Source: Candidatus Thalassarchaeum sp.
GTDB taxonomy: Archaea > Thermoplasmatota > Poseidoniia > Poseidoniales > Thalassarchaeaceae
Direction of reading: 5' to 3'
Assembly: GCA_022449345.1 (NCBI GenBank)
Contig: JAKURL010000013.1
Span: 1 to 45,417 of the forward strand
Length of the DNA: 45,417 nt
In this document: positions 18,470 through 27,164 of the stretch, piece after piece
Position numbering within the stretch: the first letter of the stretch is position 1
Layout: each line of letters opens with the position of its first letter
The notes under the pieces: model-generated
Told to the model about the DNA's origin: nothing
Databases searched by the model: none
What the model saw: the letters and a program-made list of their open reading frames with translations, nothing else
Program-made: the position numbers and the translations under genes

Positions 18470-18920
18470 GAGCCGTCAACCTATGGTACTGACTGAGAAG
18501 GACTTCAGGTATGTCCAGAAGTCAATTGTTGAAGTCCAAAGAAGCGGTAGGGCGATTCGCAAAATCTTCGCCGCATACTATGACGAAGAAGTAGACATTG
18601 GTTGGGAAGTGGATGCGGCGGTGGATTCCTTTGAGATGTTCTCATCTCGCTGGACAATTGAGATTCTCGCTGCACTATACATCGCTGGAGATCGGCGCTT
18701 CAATGAATTGCGAACATTACTGAGGGGTATTTCTTCACGCACACTTTCTGACAAACTCACGACCTGTCAAAAGCATGGTCTAGTGGATAGAGTGGTCGAA
18801 GAAGGTCCACCTATTCGAGTAACCTACAGATTGACCAGCCACGGCCGAACCTGTGGCCGTCTACTAGGACCTTTAGTGGCTTACATGAAGACGCATAAAG
18901 AATTGATTGAATCCGAATAA
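18468..18920 (+). CDS. HxlR-family winged-helix transcriptional regulator
   Basis: This ~150-residue DNA-binding protein shows the HxlR core: MFSSRWTIEILAALYIAGDRRFNELRTLLRGISSRTLSDKLTTCQKHGLV, followed by a wing (RVTYRLTSHGR) and a C-terminal dimerisation helix. HxlR proteins usually have a Cys or other sensor near the helix start; the family 'GKW' entry is here SSRW. The start is placed at ATG 18468 because a TATA-like element lies 34 nt upstream; an in-frame ATG at 18393 would put that element inside the gene. Its target is unknown; it stands alone between the beta-oxidation gene and another regulator. Confidence 0.82.
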   Translation: MSRQPMVLTEKDFRYVQKSIVEVQRSGRAIRKIFAAYYDEEVDIGWEVDAAVDSFEMFSSRWTIEILAALYIAGDRRFNELRTLLRGISSRTLSDKLTTCQKHGLVDRVVEEGPPIRVTYRLTSHGRTCGRLLGPLVAYMKTHKELIESE

Positions 18921-19019
18921 TTACCGAATTCGGCTATTCTCTCGACACATCAGAAATACGATGCAAGTTTGATTCATACAGCCGCATCCTTCAAAGGGTG
19001 AACGAGATGGATTTGACCT

Positions 19020-19673
19020 ATGGCGTTGATTGAACAGTGGCGCAGTAAGCGTTCTATCGTCGTCGATGGGCTTGTCGCTTTAGCAGGCGGGGCTTTTGGA
19101 CTTGGAGCACTACTTCCAGCGATGATTCCTCCAGCAGCCCAAGGCACTCTATCAGCCCCAAGAGAAAACTGGGAACATCCGGTTCGAGCTCGAATTATGT
19201 CTACTCTCAACCGCTCGCCTGGAATTCATTTCCGTGAGTTGCAGAGACGTCTAGATGCAGCAAATGGAACCCTTCGACACCATCTAGATGTCCTCGTCGC
19301 TGAGAAGTCCGTGACCACTATGTCAGTCAATGGACGTACCTGCTACTACGCTGGTGCACCTGCGCAAGTTGAGATTATAATCGGCACCGGAGTTACCGAT
19401 GATGCCCGTGCCGCATCTATGCTACCTGTTGGACTATCTGAACTACAACAGGCGGTAGTAGCCCGCCTAACTCGTTCAGATGCCCCACGCTCTCAAGCCG
19501 CTCTTGCTAGAGACCTAGGTAGGTCTCGTTCCGCGGTTCATTCAGCAGTTGGAGTCTTGAGAACAAGAGGGATTGTGACCGATGGAGATTTGTGCTTGGC
19601 AGACCACCTTCATGGCCTTAGAACTTCTCGATTAGAGTACAATTGGTTAGACTTACGTGCTGAAATGGCTTAG
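19020..19673 (+). CDS. Tandem winged-helix regulator with N-terminal hydrophobic segment
   Basis: This is a 217-residue protein. After a basic N-terminus, residues ~17-37 are hydrophobic (VALAGGAFGLGALLPAMI), giving a possible membrane anchor. The first winged helix is ~55-105 (RARIMSTLNRSPGIHFRELQRRLDAANGTLRHHLDVL, ArsR/MarR-like), and the second ~140-190 (QQAVVARLTRSDAPRSQAALARDLGRSRSAVHSAVGVLRTRGIV). Membrane-bound two-wHTH proteins are widespread in euryarchaea. Targets are unknown. It ends with TAG. Confidence 0.75.
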   Translation: MALIEQWRSKRSIVVDGLVALAGGAFGLGALLPAMIPPAAQGTLSAPRENWEHPVRARIMSTLNRSPGIHFRELQRRLDAANGTLRHHLDVLVAEKSVTTMSVNGRTCYYAGAPAQVEIIIGTGVTDDARAASMLPVGLSELQQAVVARLTRSDAPRSQAALARDLGRSRSAVHSAVGVLRTRGIVTDGDLCLADHLHGLRTSRLEYNWLDLRAEMA

Positions 19674-19703
19674 TTTGATTAATAGAGGTGGTCTAGCATC
19701 TCT

Positions 19704-20360
19704 ATGAATAGTGGAACGAAGATCACCATTGGTATTGGTGCACTTGTTTTGTTGGCTGGAATTGGCTTGACATTTGTAGGCGGTAATAGTGCATCTGGAC
19801 TAGAAGATTTCGTCGTAGAAGATGACAGAGTGTGGACAGGGGATTCTGGAATCTATGTCCATGAAATTTCTGATGATATTGTGTTAATCTTTGTCAGTGA
19901 TGAAGTAAGATGTGATGAGTTCTATATGCAAGTAGTTAGGGAAGATGGAGAAGAAAGTCGGGTTGGCTACAAACATGATGATTGCACCAAGGATGGCTCA
20001 ATGCCTGCTGGTCACGGAGATGACCCAGAGGGTTGGTATCACATGGGTGCGATATACGATCTTGAGCAAGGTGTTTCGTATAATATTACAACATCTGATG
20101 AATTCTCTGCAGTTTCGGAAGATCTGATCATAAAATTGGTGACGGGGTTGTTAGCAGGCATACTTGGAATAGGTGGAGGCATTAGTTGTATTTGCTGTGG
20201 GGTTGGGATAATGGTAGTTGGAGGGCTTCTTGCAGTAACCTCTGGTGGAAACAAGCCTCAGACTCAGATACAAATTAACCCTTCAGTTGAGGTTGATTCC
20301 AACAATGAAGAAAATGAAGATGAGTATGATAAGGGCCAGGAAAGTTGGGATGTGGAATAG
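19704..20360 (+). CDS. Small membrane protein with extracytoplasmic domain, unknown function
   Basis: This 218-residue protein has an N-terminal helix (~7-27) and a ~120-residue acidic extracytoplasmic domain with one Cys pair (VRCDEFY, HDDCTKDG) that could form a disulphide. A long C-terminal hydrophobic region (~143-175, glycine-rich with CICC) and an acidic cytoplasmic tail follow. No family is recognised. GAGGTGG is 13-19 nt before the ATG. It is more AT-rich than its neighbours. It sits between two winged-helix regulators on the same strand and may be a sensor partner, which is speculation. It ends with TAG. Confidence 0.68.
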   Translation: MNSGTKITIGIGALVLLAGIGLTFVGGNSASGLEDFVVEDDRVWTGDSGIYVHEISDDIVLIFVSDEVRCDEFYMQVVREDGEESRVGYKHDDCTKDGSMPAGHGDDPEGWYHMGAIYDLEQGVSYNITTSDEFSAVSEDLIIKLVTGLLAGILGIGGGISCICCGVGIMVVGGLLAVTSGGNKPQTQIQINPSVEVDSNNEENEDEYDKGQESWDVE

Positions 20361-20452
20361 TCCTCGTAATCACCAAAATGTTGGAGATTAGGCATTCTGA
20401 GTTGAGTTGATTACAGAATGCTATTACACATTGAATTTCGCCAAGTGGTTGT

Positions 20453-21541
20453 ATGTTCCGCATCCGCTTAGTAGAGCAGCCAATGCCTACAGGTTCGAAA
20501 GACCCAGATGTGCTGCTTGCTTGGTTGCTAGATTCGATGGGATTGGTGCGTTCTCGAACCGAGGGTGCAACGGTGGACGAAGAGCAGGGCGCGATTCATC
20601 GAATGGTTAGGCATACTCTTCTCGAAGAGCCACTGAAAGGATGGGATAATGCAGCTATTTCGGAATTCTCCGGACTTTCTCAAACAGGGGTTCACAACCA
20701 GATGCACAAATTGCGCGAAGTGGGTCTAATCAGTTCTCGATTGGAAGGAAGGTGGCACGTCAACGTACTTCGTGGAGGCTCAATGGCATCAGCGGTTGAA
20801 TTGATTGCAGTTCAAACTCGCGCGATTGCAGTGATGAGATTGGCAGAATTGGGTGATGCTATTTCCGATTCTGAATCGCGAATGGTTGAGGCAGGTGAGG
20901 ACGAATCGCAAGTTTTCAGAATCTATATTGCCGAGCCTGGACCGACACCGGAAGATTCGGACAGGCTCGATTGTTTGCTATCTGATCTAGGAATAACCGG
21001 AGACCGAGTCAAGAAGGGTGATACGGTTACTCGCCAAGTATTCGACGAGTTGGCAAGTAGTGAGAGGCCACTGACCCTGCAAACATTGGCCGACAGGACG
21101 GAAGAGACTCGTTCTCGTGCTCAACGTGTGGTCGAGCGACTCAGGCAGGCGGGAATCGTTGACAGAGTTGCAATGCGCGACCGTATCGCAATGGATGTCT
21201 ACGCCGGCTTGATGCGTCAATACTCAGCTAGAGGAGAAGAATGGTTGATGGGAAGAGGAGGCCTTGGCAGACTCGATGAAGATATTTCAACAGCTCTGAT
21301 TAAGGGTGTTCGAAAAGACAAAATGAGTATTGAGAAAGTCGAGGAAATTCTCGCTACGGTTTCCATTGATGCCCAGCGTCTATTGCTCAACACCCTCGGT
21401 GGCCGCATGCCCTACGGCTACCGCATCGCTGGCAAAAACGGCGCTGATATCGCCGAGCGGGTGATGATCAATATCGACAGAACTCTGCGCCGCTGGAAAA
21501 CTGTCGCGCAGCGACTCGACGAAGCCGTTGTCACTGAGTAA
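20453..21541 (+). CDS. Tandem winged-helix transcriptional regulator
   Basis: This is a 362-residue soluble protein with two helix-turn-helix regions. One is at ~60-105 (LKGWDNAAISEFSGLSQTGVHNQMHKLREVGLI) and one at ~195-240 (LTLQTLADRTEETRSRAQRVVERLRQAGIVDRV). Between them is a helical linker, and a ~110-residue C-terminal helical region ends in ERVMINIDRTLRRWKTVAQRLDEA. The architecture fits an archaeal gene-specific regulator, but no named family is recognised. The start is uncertain: ATG 20453 or ATG 20483. It converges with the DUF2237 gene. Confidence 0.7.
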   Translation: MFRIRLVEQPMPTGSKDPDVLLAWLLDSMGLVRSRTEGATVDEEQGAIHRMVRHTLLEEPLKGWDNAAISEFSGLSQTGVHNQMHKLREVGLISSRLEGRWHVNVLRGGSMASAVELIAVQTRAIAVMRLAELGDAISDSESRMVEAGEDESQVFRIYIAEPGPTPEDSDRLDCLLSDLGITGDRVKKGDTVTRQVFDELASSERPLTLQTLADRTEETRSRAQRVVERLRQAGIVDRVAMRDRIAMDVYAGLMRQYSARGEEWLMGRGGLGRLDEDISTALIKGVRKDKMSIEKVEEILATVSIDAQRLLLNTLGGRMPYGYRIAGKNGADIAERVMINIDRTLRRWKTVAQRLDEAVVTE

Positions 21542-21559
21542 TCGTGTCTTCAAATAGAT

Positions 21560-21931
21560 CTATTCAGCAGGGTCGGCATGGGCCTGTAGCAATTCAATAT
21601 CGCAAGCCACCAATGCCTCCTCGTGGGTTGCCTCGAGCACAACTGGACAGGCAACCCCAGCCTCGGCAGCATCCTGCCAAGTCTGTGCACAGACACACCA
21701 ACGATCTCCGGGTTTGAGCCCGGGGAAGCCATGCTCTGGGGCCGGTGTAATCAGGTCGTTTCCCTGCGAGCGGGCGAATTCGAGGAACTCTTGTGTCAGA
21801 ATACAACACACGGTGTGTGAGCCTCGATCGCGAGCATCAGTATTGCAGCACCCATCACGGAACCAACCGGTCAGCGGAGCTAGAGAACACGACTCCAATT
21901 CGCCGCCGAGGACATTGATAGAATCGTGCAT
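21560..21931 (-). CDS. DUF2237 family protein
   Basis: This 123-residue soluble protein matches DUF2237 through most of its length: TGWFRDGCCNTDARDRGSHTVC, LTQEFLEFARSQGNDLITP, EHGFPGLKPGDRWCVCAQTWQDA and VVLEATHEEAL. The conserved cysteines (GCC, HTVCC, WCVC) are present and may bind a metal; the biochemical function is not known. The start ATG 21931 is fused to the dihydrouridine synthase stop (TGATG), so it is translated from the same message. Confidence 0.88.
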   Translation of the reverse strand: MHDSINVLGGELESCSLAPLTGWFRDGCCNTDARDRGSHTVCCILTQEFLEFARSQGNDLITPAPEHGFPGLKPGDRWCVCAQTWQDAAEAGVACPVVLEATHEEALVACDIELLQAHADPAE

Positions 21932-22908
21932 CAGACCACCAGTGCTGTAGTATCGGCGAGTTCTCTGAGGTATTCAGACACCCGCTCGCCGAGCATATTT
22001 TGATCTTGAATCGAGTGTAGTTCGACACGCATATTTGAGGCTCCCGGAAGCCCTTTAGTGAATGAAACCGCGTGTCGCTTGAGGTTCTTGCATTGACCAG
22101 ATTCGTAGACCTCTCTACTCAATTCAAGGTAACGCTGCCAACACCAAGAACGTGCTACTGCAGGGTTATCTTCACCCCAAGGAGCCTTTTCCTTAGTCCA
22201 ACCCAAGTCTCTCTTGATCTCGTGGAAAATTGTTGGCCGGCCAATTGCTCCGCGACCAATCATTAGGCCGGCCGCACCGGTTGCTTCGATGCAGGCAGCA
22301 GCACTCGCAGCATTGACGACATCCCCATTGGCAATGACTGGGATGTCGACAGCCTCGACTATTCTGCGAATCTGCGACCAATCAGCCTCGCCAGCGTAGC
22401 GCTGACTCAGTGTCCTCCCATGCACGCAAATTCTTCCAACGCCCTCAGCCTCCAACCTCTGACAAATCTCCAAAGCGGTATTCGGCCCACTTCCAGTTCC
22501 GAGTCGCATCTTGACGGTGATTGGAATATCGGCTTCTTCGATACAGGCTCTTACCATTTTGACTACCTTATCTGGGTCACGAAGTAAGGCTGCACCCGCG
22601 TCGTTACGACAGACTTTCGGAGCGGGACAGCCGAAGTTGAGATCGATTATGTCCGCACGGTCTTGCAGCAATTTCACAGTCTGAACCATCTCATCGATAT
22701 CTCCGCCGAAAATCTGTGGGATGAATGGCGATTCTCTAGGGTCGGATTCAACCTTGAGCCAAGAGTGCTTGGCGTGACGCGAAAGGCCGGAAGCGGCGGT
22801 GAATTCGGTGAATGTGAGGTCTGCGCCAGTCTCACGAGCCAGTAGGCGGTAGGCCAAATCGGTGACCCCGGCCATCGGTGCGAGGAACAGCGGGACTGGC
22901 TCTACCAT
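21931..22908 (-). CDS. dus: tRNA-dihydrouridine synthase
   Basis: This 325-residue FMN enzyme reduces uridine to dihydrouridine in tRNA D-loops. Family marks in order are LAPMAGVTDLAYRLL at the FMN site, PQIFGGD, IDLNFGCPAPKVCRNDAGAALLRDP containing the catalytic Cys, ITVKMRLG, ICVHGRTLSQRYAGEADW, VIANGDV and GLMIGRGAIGRP. The C-terminal helical tRNA-binding part is complete. The stop overlaps the DUF2237 start. It lies 50 nt downstream of ribosomal protein S2, in a translation-related cluster. Confidence 0.95.
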   Translation of the reverse strand: MVEPVPLFLAPMAGVTDLAYRLLARETGADLTFTEFTAASGLSRHAKHSWLKVESDPRESPFIPQIFGGDIDEMVQTVKLLQDRADIIDLNFGCPAPKVCRNDAGAALLRDPDKVVKMVRACIEEADIPITVKMRLGTGSGPNTALEICQRLEAEGVGRICVHGRTLSQRYAGEADWSQIRRIVEAVDIPVIANGDVVNAASAAACIEATGAAGLMIGRGAIGRPTIFHEIKRDLGWTKEKAPWGEDNPAVARSWCWQRYLELSREVYESGQCKNLKRHAVSFTKGLPGASNMRVELHSIQDQNMLGERVSEYLRELADTTALVV

Positions 22909-22958
22909 GATTCAATCCGGCAGACCACTCATCATCAATCCAACGATAGAAGAAATTC

Positions 22959-23573
22959 TCAGAATGTTGATTCCCACTCTTCTACGGTTTGGGCTCGCTC
23001 CCAGTCAGCGTAGGTTGTGACTCCGCGGGCTGTTAGCATCTCGCGGGCAAGAAGCCAGTAAATCAGAGCCAGTGAGCGTCGACCCTTGTTGTTTGCAGGT
23101 AGTGCAAGGTCGACATTTCGAAGTGTGTTGTTTGCGTCAACAATTCCCACGATTGGAAGACCTGTGGATACAGCCTCAGACAGAGCCTGTGAATCTGCCG
23201 CTGGGTCGGTTACGAACAATACCTCAGGCTCGGTGTAAGTTCGTAGTCTAGGATTAGTTAGAGTGCCAGGAATAAAGCGGCCGACGATGCGCTTTCCACC
23301 GATTGCCTGTGCGAACTTTCGTGCAGGCCTCTGTCCGTATTGTCGGGCGCTGACAACTAGAATTCGCTCGGGGTCATAGCGAGAAAGGAAGTTAGCTACT
23401 GTTCTGATACGATCGTCGGTCTGATGGATATCGATCAGATGGAGTCCGCTACCGTCCGCTCTATCGGTATCGATGAAGCGTTGCATATCTGAGGACTTCT
23501 GATTAGTTCCGATGTGAACCGCATGCGTCTCATAGACATCGTACGGCACTAGGGGTGACGAATTCTCACTCAT
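22959..23573 (-). CDS. rps2: 30S ribosomal protein S2 (archaeal/eukaryotic type)
   Basis: This 204-residue small-subunit protein shows the S2/SA pattern: HAVHIGTNQKSSDMQRFI, GLHLIDIHQTDDRIRTVANFLSRY, ILVVSARQYGQRPARKFA, GRFIPGTLTNP, EPEVLFVTDP and LPIVGIVDANN followed by a segment ending in LALPANNKGRRSLALIYWLLAREML. Length is normal for archaeal S2p. It is followed on the same strand by dus and DUF2237. Confidence 0.96.
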   Translation of the reverse strand: MSENSSPLVPYDVYETHAVHIGTNQKSSDMQRFIDTDRADGSGLHLIDIHQTDDRIRTVANFLSRYDPERILVVSARQYGQRPARKFAQAIGGKRIVGRFIPGTLTNPRLRTYTEPEVLFVTDPAADSQALSEAVSTGLPIVGIVDANNTLRNVDLALPANNKGRRSLALIYWLLAREMLTARGVTTYADWERAQTVEEWESTF

Positions 23574-23626
23574 TGTGTATCCTCAGCAGCGCGGCGACCT
23601 GACCTTCCCTCATAAGCGCTACGCAT

Positions 23627-23641
23627 CGCCCCAAAGGGGCG
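23627..23641. repeat. Short GC-rich hairpin between S2 and lipoprotein genes
   Basis: CGCCCC and GGGGCG flank an AAA loop, giving a perfect 6-bp stem just after the lipoprotein stop and ~55 nt before the S2 start. It may be a leader or 3'-end structure; no U-tract follows. Confidence 0.4.
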
Positions 23642-23653
23642 TGAAAGCCAAAT

Positions 23654-24265
23654 TCAGCGATTTTGAAGTTCCGACAAATCCGTACACTCACCGATTTCGT
23701 GGATTTCTTCGAAGTGCACGCATGGTTTGGTAATAGTCACTGTCATATCGAAGTGGTCGTGGAACGAGGCGACGTCGATGAGATCATTGCCATATCCGCG
23801 AGCTTCGATTTCGACTAACCAATTGCCATTTACTAGATCTGAAAATTCGAACCGTTCCAATGGATAATCCTGAGTTGCTCGCACCTCCCAATATGGGTTG
23901 CCGCCAGATTCCTTTACTCCGGGTTCCCAAATCTTCGCATCGACGTAGCGATACTCATTGGTTCCGTTAGGAATTACGTCCTCTAGGATACTCGAATAGG
24001 GGAATTGAGCACGGAAGGTAATTGTCAGTTTCGAGACAGTGTCATCAAAGAGAATTTGTGTCTGATTGGTGTACTGAACTGATTCAAGAGTATCCGAATT
24101 AAAGGTGACATCCCAGAAGTAGGATTCGTCCTTTGAGATTGGGAACGGTTCTTCGCGTAAATCCTCCATAATTTCGCGTTGCATAACCAGGCCCATGCAA
24201 CCTGCACTAATGGTCGAAAATACGAGCATCAGCAGCAAACTGAGCACTGTCAGCCGCGTCTGCAT
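23654..24265 (-). CDS. Probable lipoprotein of unknown function
   Basis: This 203-residue protein has a classical lipoprotein signal: hydrophobic h-region followed by a lipobox-like STISAGC, with the candidate lipidated Cys at residue 23. The mature part (~180 residues) is beta-rich (TQILFDDTVSKLTITFRAQF, NPYWEVRATQDYPLERF) with two C-terminal Cys (ITKPCVHF, GECTDL). No family is recognised. It lies just downstream of the Lgt-like/radical-SAM/EF-hand gene set, which could be relevant to its lipid attachment. Confidence 0.75.
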   Translation of the reverse strand: MQTRLTVLSLLLMLVFSTISAGCMGLVMQREIMEDLREEPFPISKDESYFWDVTFNSDTLESVQYTNQTQILFDDTVSKLTITFRAQFPYSSILEDVIPNGTNEYRYVDAKIWEPGVKESGGNPYWEVRATQDYPLERFEFSDLVNGNWLVEIEARGYGNDLIDVASFHDHFDMTVTITKPCVHFEEIHEIGECTDLSELQNR

Positions 24266-24359
24266 AATCCAATCTGGGTCGACACTCAGTCTTCAAACAA
24301 ACGGAAAGTAGAGTCGTTGATTTTCGTATTCTTGGGGTTTTTGGTTCAGTGGATTTATC

Positions 24360-24857
24360 CTAAAATCCACCAGAGGAAATCACCAACATACAGAATCCAA
24401 ACAATAGTGCAAAAATCAACATTGGAATTACAATGATTGAGGCTAGGACCCCCCATGCGAATGAATGATGACCAGTAGTGAAACCAAGAACCGTTCCACC
24501 AACCACACCGACACCCATTACAGTCATATGAACCAGCCCAGCAACATCTCCGGTACCGGAGATTCCCCATGCCATCTCGGAAAGTACGAAGGCCACAATC
24601 AACACAACAATCGGATATACCAATACTCCTAGGAAGAATTGAAGATTTTTGTTCATCATCTCCTTAGGCCTATCATCGGGTGTTTCAGGGCCTTCATCCT
24701 CCTCTTGGAAAAATGCTACGTCGCCGGTGAGCGTAGGTCCATTTTTCTGGGCAGCCTCGAACTCATCTCTAGTGATGACTCCATCGCCGTCGGCGTCCAT
24801 CTGGGAAAACACATCGTCTGACTCTTTCCAAGAATGCTGTTCCTCCTCCTCGCTCAT
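24360..24857 (-). CDS. EF-hand membrane protein
   Basis: This is a 165-residue protein. Near the N-terminus is one canonical EF-hand Ca2+ loop, DADGDGVITRDE (residues 21-32 from ATG 24857), with all ligand positions (1, 3, 5, 12 and Gly6, Ile8) intact. An acidic linker and three or four transmembrane helices (~75-165) containing GTGDVAGLVHM and a GHH pair follow. The start is ATG 24857 because it forms an ATGA overlap with the radical SAM stop; an upstream in-frame start at 24881 lies inside that gene. Coupling to the radical SAM gene suggests a shared process at the membrane. Function is unknown. Confidence 0.78.
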   Translation of the reverse strand: MSEEEEQHSWKESDDVFSQMDADGDGVITRDEFEAAQKNGPTLTGDVAFFQEEDEGPETPDDRPKEMMNKNLQFFLGVLVYPIVVLIVAFVLSEMAWGISGTGDVAGLVHMTVMGVGVVGGTVLGFTTGHHSFAWGVLASIIVIPMLIFALLFGFCMLVISSGGF

Positions 24858-26380
24858 TCCGCCAACTCCTCGATTTTGCAACCTGCCTCTTCTTCAATTT
24901 GTATAACCGGTAGGGGGCTTAAGATTGTGGCCCTTTCACTTTTGCTTAGGAGTGCTTGCCCTGCCAAAGCCAACTCTCTCCGAATTGGCTCTAGTACGGT
25001 CTGCTCAAGATCGCCCCTGTAGAACATATTGTAGGTGTCAAAGGGTATCAGACGCAGGTCAGGGCTAACGATGTGGACACATGTCTTCTTGACGCTTCGA
25101 AGGTCGAATGAATGAGCATCGATGAAATCCATGATGATTATTCTGAATACGTTCTCGTAGGAGAATTCCGAAGGAACGACGAGTTCGGGGAGGCAGCACA
25201 ATAGTTCGGCTAGTGAGTGACTTGCAGTCTGTGGAGAATGAGCTGTTGAGAGGAGGTTTAGAATCGCCTCGCGAATAGCGGGGTCCTTCTCAAACTGAAT
25301 TGTCGAGCGAGGGCCTGCGAGGAGGGTTTCGTCGTCGATGTACCTAGTTAGAGGAATCGATGTACCACCCGCCTTTAGCGCATAAGCCATCGACAAACTG
25401 TCGGGGTGGCAAGGTACCGGAAGCAGGTCGTCGACAATGAAAGTGCTAGACTGTTCACCTATCCTCCTTCTAACCTCTGTTAGAGTTAGACGCTCCTTCG
25501 AGGCGTCGTAGTCATCGGATCTACCTGCCTCTTGAATGGGTTGGAAAGTAATCCCTCTTATGCAAGGTTGGCTTAGCGCGAATTCGATTAAATCACCCAT
25601 CTCATCATCGTTTAGTCCTCTACTGATGGTAGATACGAGAGTTGTTGAAATTCCATTTGCATTGAGGTTTTCTAACGCCTTCTTCTTGACCTCCCTAAGG
25701 TCAGCACCACGAAGCCTCATCAACGGCTCTTTTTGGAGGCTATCGAACTGTAGATAGATTTCGAAACCGGGCATGTAATCTGCCAGTCTTGCTACAAATT
25801 CAGGTTCGTTAGCAATCCTGATTCCATTGGTGTTGACCATTATGTGCTTGATGGGGCGGGCCTTGGCCTCGTCGAGAATCTTGAAGAAATCTGGATGCAA
25901 TGTAGGCTCACCCCCAGATATTTGGATGACATCAGGTTCTACTTCGTTCTCGACCACAGCGTCAAGCATCTGGACTACGTGTTCAAAGGTCCTGTAGTCT
26001 TGATGTCTTTCTGGACCAGATGATGCATAGCATATTGGACATCTGAGGTTGCAGTGGTCGGTGATTTCGATTAGAGTTAGGCAAGAGTGCTGTTCGTGGC
26101 TGGGGCATAATCCGCAGTCATAGGGGCAACCATACTTGAGCGGAGTGTTCCATTTCTCTGGCATCTCGCTGGGCTTGACATAGACCTCTCGGCTCTTTCG
26201 GTAGTACTCAGCGTCATCAGCCAACAGAACCTTCTCTTTTTTGCCACAAGAGTAGCATAATTTGTCCATGAAAACCGAGTTGTCCTTGATGATGATCTTG
26301 CCGTCTGCCCTTCGAAGGCATTCTGAGCAAACCGAGGTAGCGGTGTCGTAGAATAGGTAGTCTCGTACCCTACCGCTCAT
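24854..26380 (-). CDS. Radical SAM protein of the tetraether lipid synthase (Tes, COG1964) type
   Basis: This is a 508-residue enzyme. The radical SAM cluster motif CX3CX2C is Cys110, Cys114, Cys117 (CNLRCPIC), with GGEP at 156-159. Upstream is the Tes-like N-terminal region: a four-Cys rubredoxin-like knuckle (Cys18, 21, 42, 45) and the auxiliary cluster motif GCPYDCGLCPSHEQHSC (Cys85, 89, 92, 100). Later Cys in VPCHPD, LCCLPE and KTCVH may bind a further cluster. Family members join isoprenoid chains of archaeal lipids by C-C coupling of terminal methyls; the bacterial/other branches are untested, so the exact reaction is inference. ATG 26380 is preferred over GTG 26392: GGTGAGG lies just upstream and the gene then starts 1 nt after the Lgt-like stop. 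Confidence 0.85.
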   Translation of the reverse strand: MSGRVRDYLFYDTATSVCSECLRRADGKIIIKDNSVFMDKLCYSCGKKEKVLLADDAEYYRKSREVYVKPSEMPEKWNTPLKYGCPYDCGLCPSHEQHSCLTLIEITDHCNLRCPICYASSGPERHQDYRTFEHVVQMLDAVVENEVEPDVIQISGGEPTLHPDFFKILDEAKARPIKHIMVNTNGIRIANEPEFVARLADYMPGFEIYLQFDSLQKEPLMRLRGADLREVKKKALENLNANGISTTLVSTISRGLNDDEMGDLIEFALSQPCIRGITFQPIQEAGRSDDYDASKERLTLTEVRRRIGEQSSTFIVDDLLPVPCHPDSLSMAYALKAGGTSIPLTRYIDDETLLAGPRSTIQFEKDPAIREAILNLLSTAHSPQTASHSLAELLCCLPELVVPSEFSYENVFRIIIMDFIDAHSFDLRSVKKTCVHIVSPDLRLIPFDTYNMFYRGDLEQTVLEPIRRELALAGQALLSKSERATILSPLPVIQIEEEAGCKIEELAE

Positions 26381-26381
26381 G

Positions 26382-27164
26382 CTAGTCCTCACCTACAGAA
26401 TGAGCGTCATGGCTTGAACTATGCGCCGTCGCCCATTCTTCCTCCGTGAGTACTCCGAGAATCATGTACCAAGTTAGGCCCAATATGCAAGCTATCTGGA
26501 TTGGAGAGAGAAATATCAATTCCCAATCTGCTGGTTTTATCCAATCGACAAAAATTCTCCAGAAAAGATATGACATTAAGAAAGTTCGAAATTGCCAACC
26601 GGAAGGAACAATACTCGAATTTACTCGATATTGTATTCCAAAGTAAATACACCAAATTGCTATAATTTCGTATAAGGCAGTGGGATGTCTACTAATGCCG
26701 TCGCCCAAATCTATCCCCCATGGTAGACTCGTCTCAATACCATAGGTAGCATCTTCTAGACCGGAGAGGAAACAACCAATTCGTCCAAGTGTCATTCCGA
26801 GAAGCAATGGCATAACCAAAACGTCACCTGTTCGTTTTGTGATACCCATGGCCTTCTTTGCCAACTCGATTCCAGCCATACCGCCAAGGAGGCCTCCAAC
26901 GATTGTCTTTCCGCCGAGGAGGAGGGCTGGCTCATTGGTAGCAATTAGAATAGTCGTCTGAGGGTGCTGAGCCCAAGCTAGGATTTTGGCTCCGATAATT
27001 GCACCCAAAAGACCTGCTACAATTAGTGGATGCCTCTGCTCTGGGTCCAACGGATCCTTGCCCTTTGAAGACGCCCAGAGCATAGCCAGCATGCTGACGA
27101 GATATCCCAGGGCCTCGAAAACAAAATGCGGGTGAATTCCTAGAATCATTACAGGAAACTCCAT
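26382..27164 (-). CDS. Prolipoprotein diacylglyceryl transferase (Lgt)-like membrane protein
   Basis: This 260-residue, roughly seven-helix protein shows the Lgt fold signatures: GGKTIVGGLLGG (84-95), GRIGCFLSG (127-135) with the conserved Arg, and RHPTALYE (159-166). It belongs to a divergent Lgt branch. The catalytic His that bacterial Lgt has just before the GG(L/I) turn is Val here, and the usual GRxGNFIN signature reads GRIGCFLSG. Bacterial Lgt moves diacylglycerol onto a lipobox cysteine; here the lipid would be an archaeal diether or tetraether. It ends in TAG one base before the Tes-like start, and a lipoprotein gene follows downstream, suggesting a lipid-handling unit. Confidence 0.82.
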   Translation of the reverse strand: MEFPVMILGIHPHFVFEALGYLVSMLAMLWASSKGKDPLDPEQRHPLIVAGLLGAIIGAKILAWAQHPQTTILIATNEPALLLGGKTIVGGLLGGMAGIELAKKAMGITKRTGDVLVMPLLLGMTLGRIGCFLSGLEDATYGIETSLPWGIDLGDGISRHPTALYEIIAIWCIYFGIQYRVNSSIVPSGWQFRTFLMSYLFWRIFVDWIKPADWELIFLSPIQIACILGLTWYMILGVLTEEEWATAHSSSHDAHSVGED

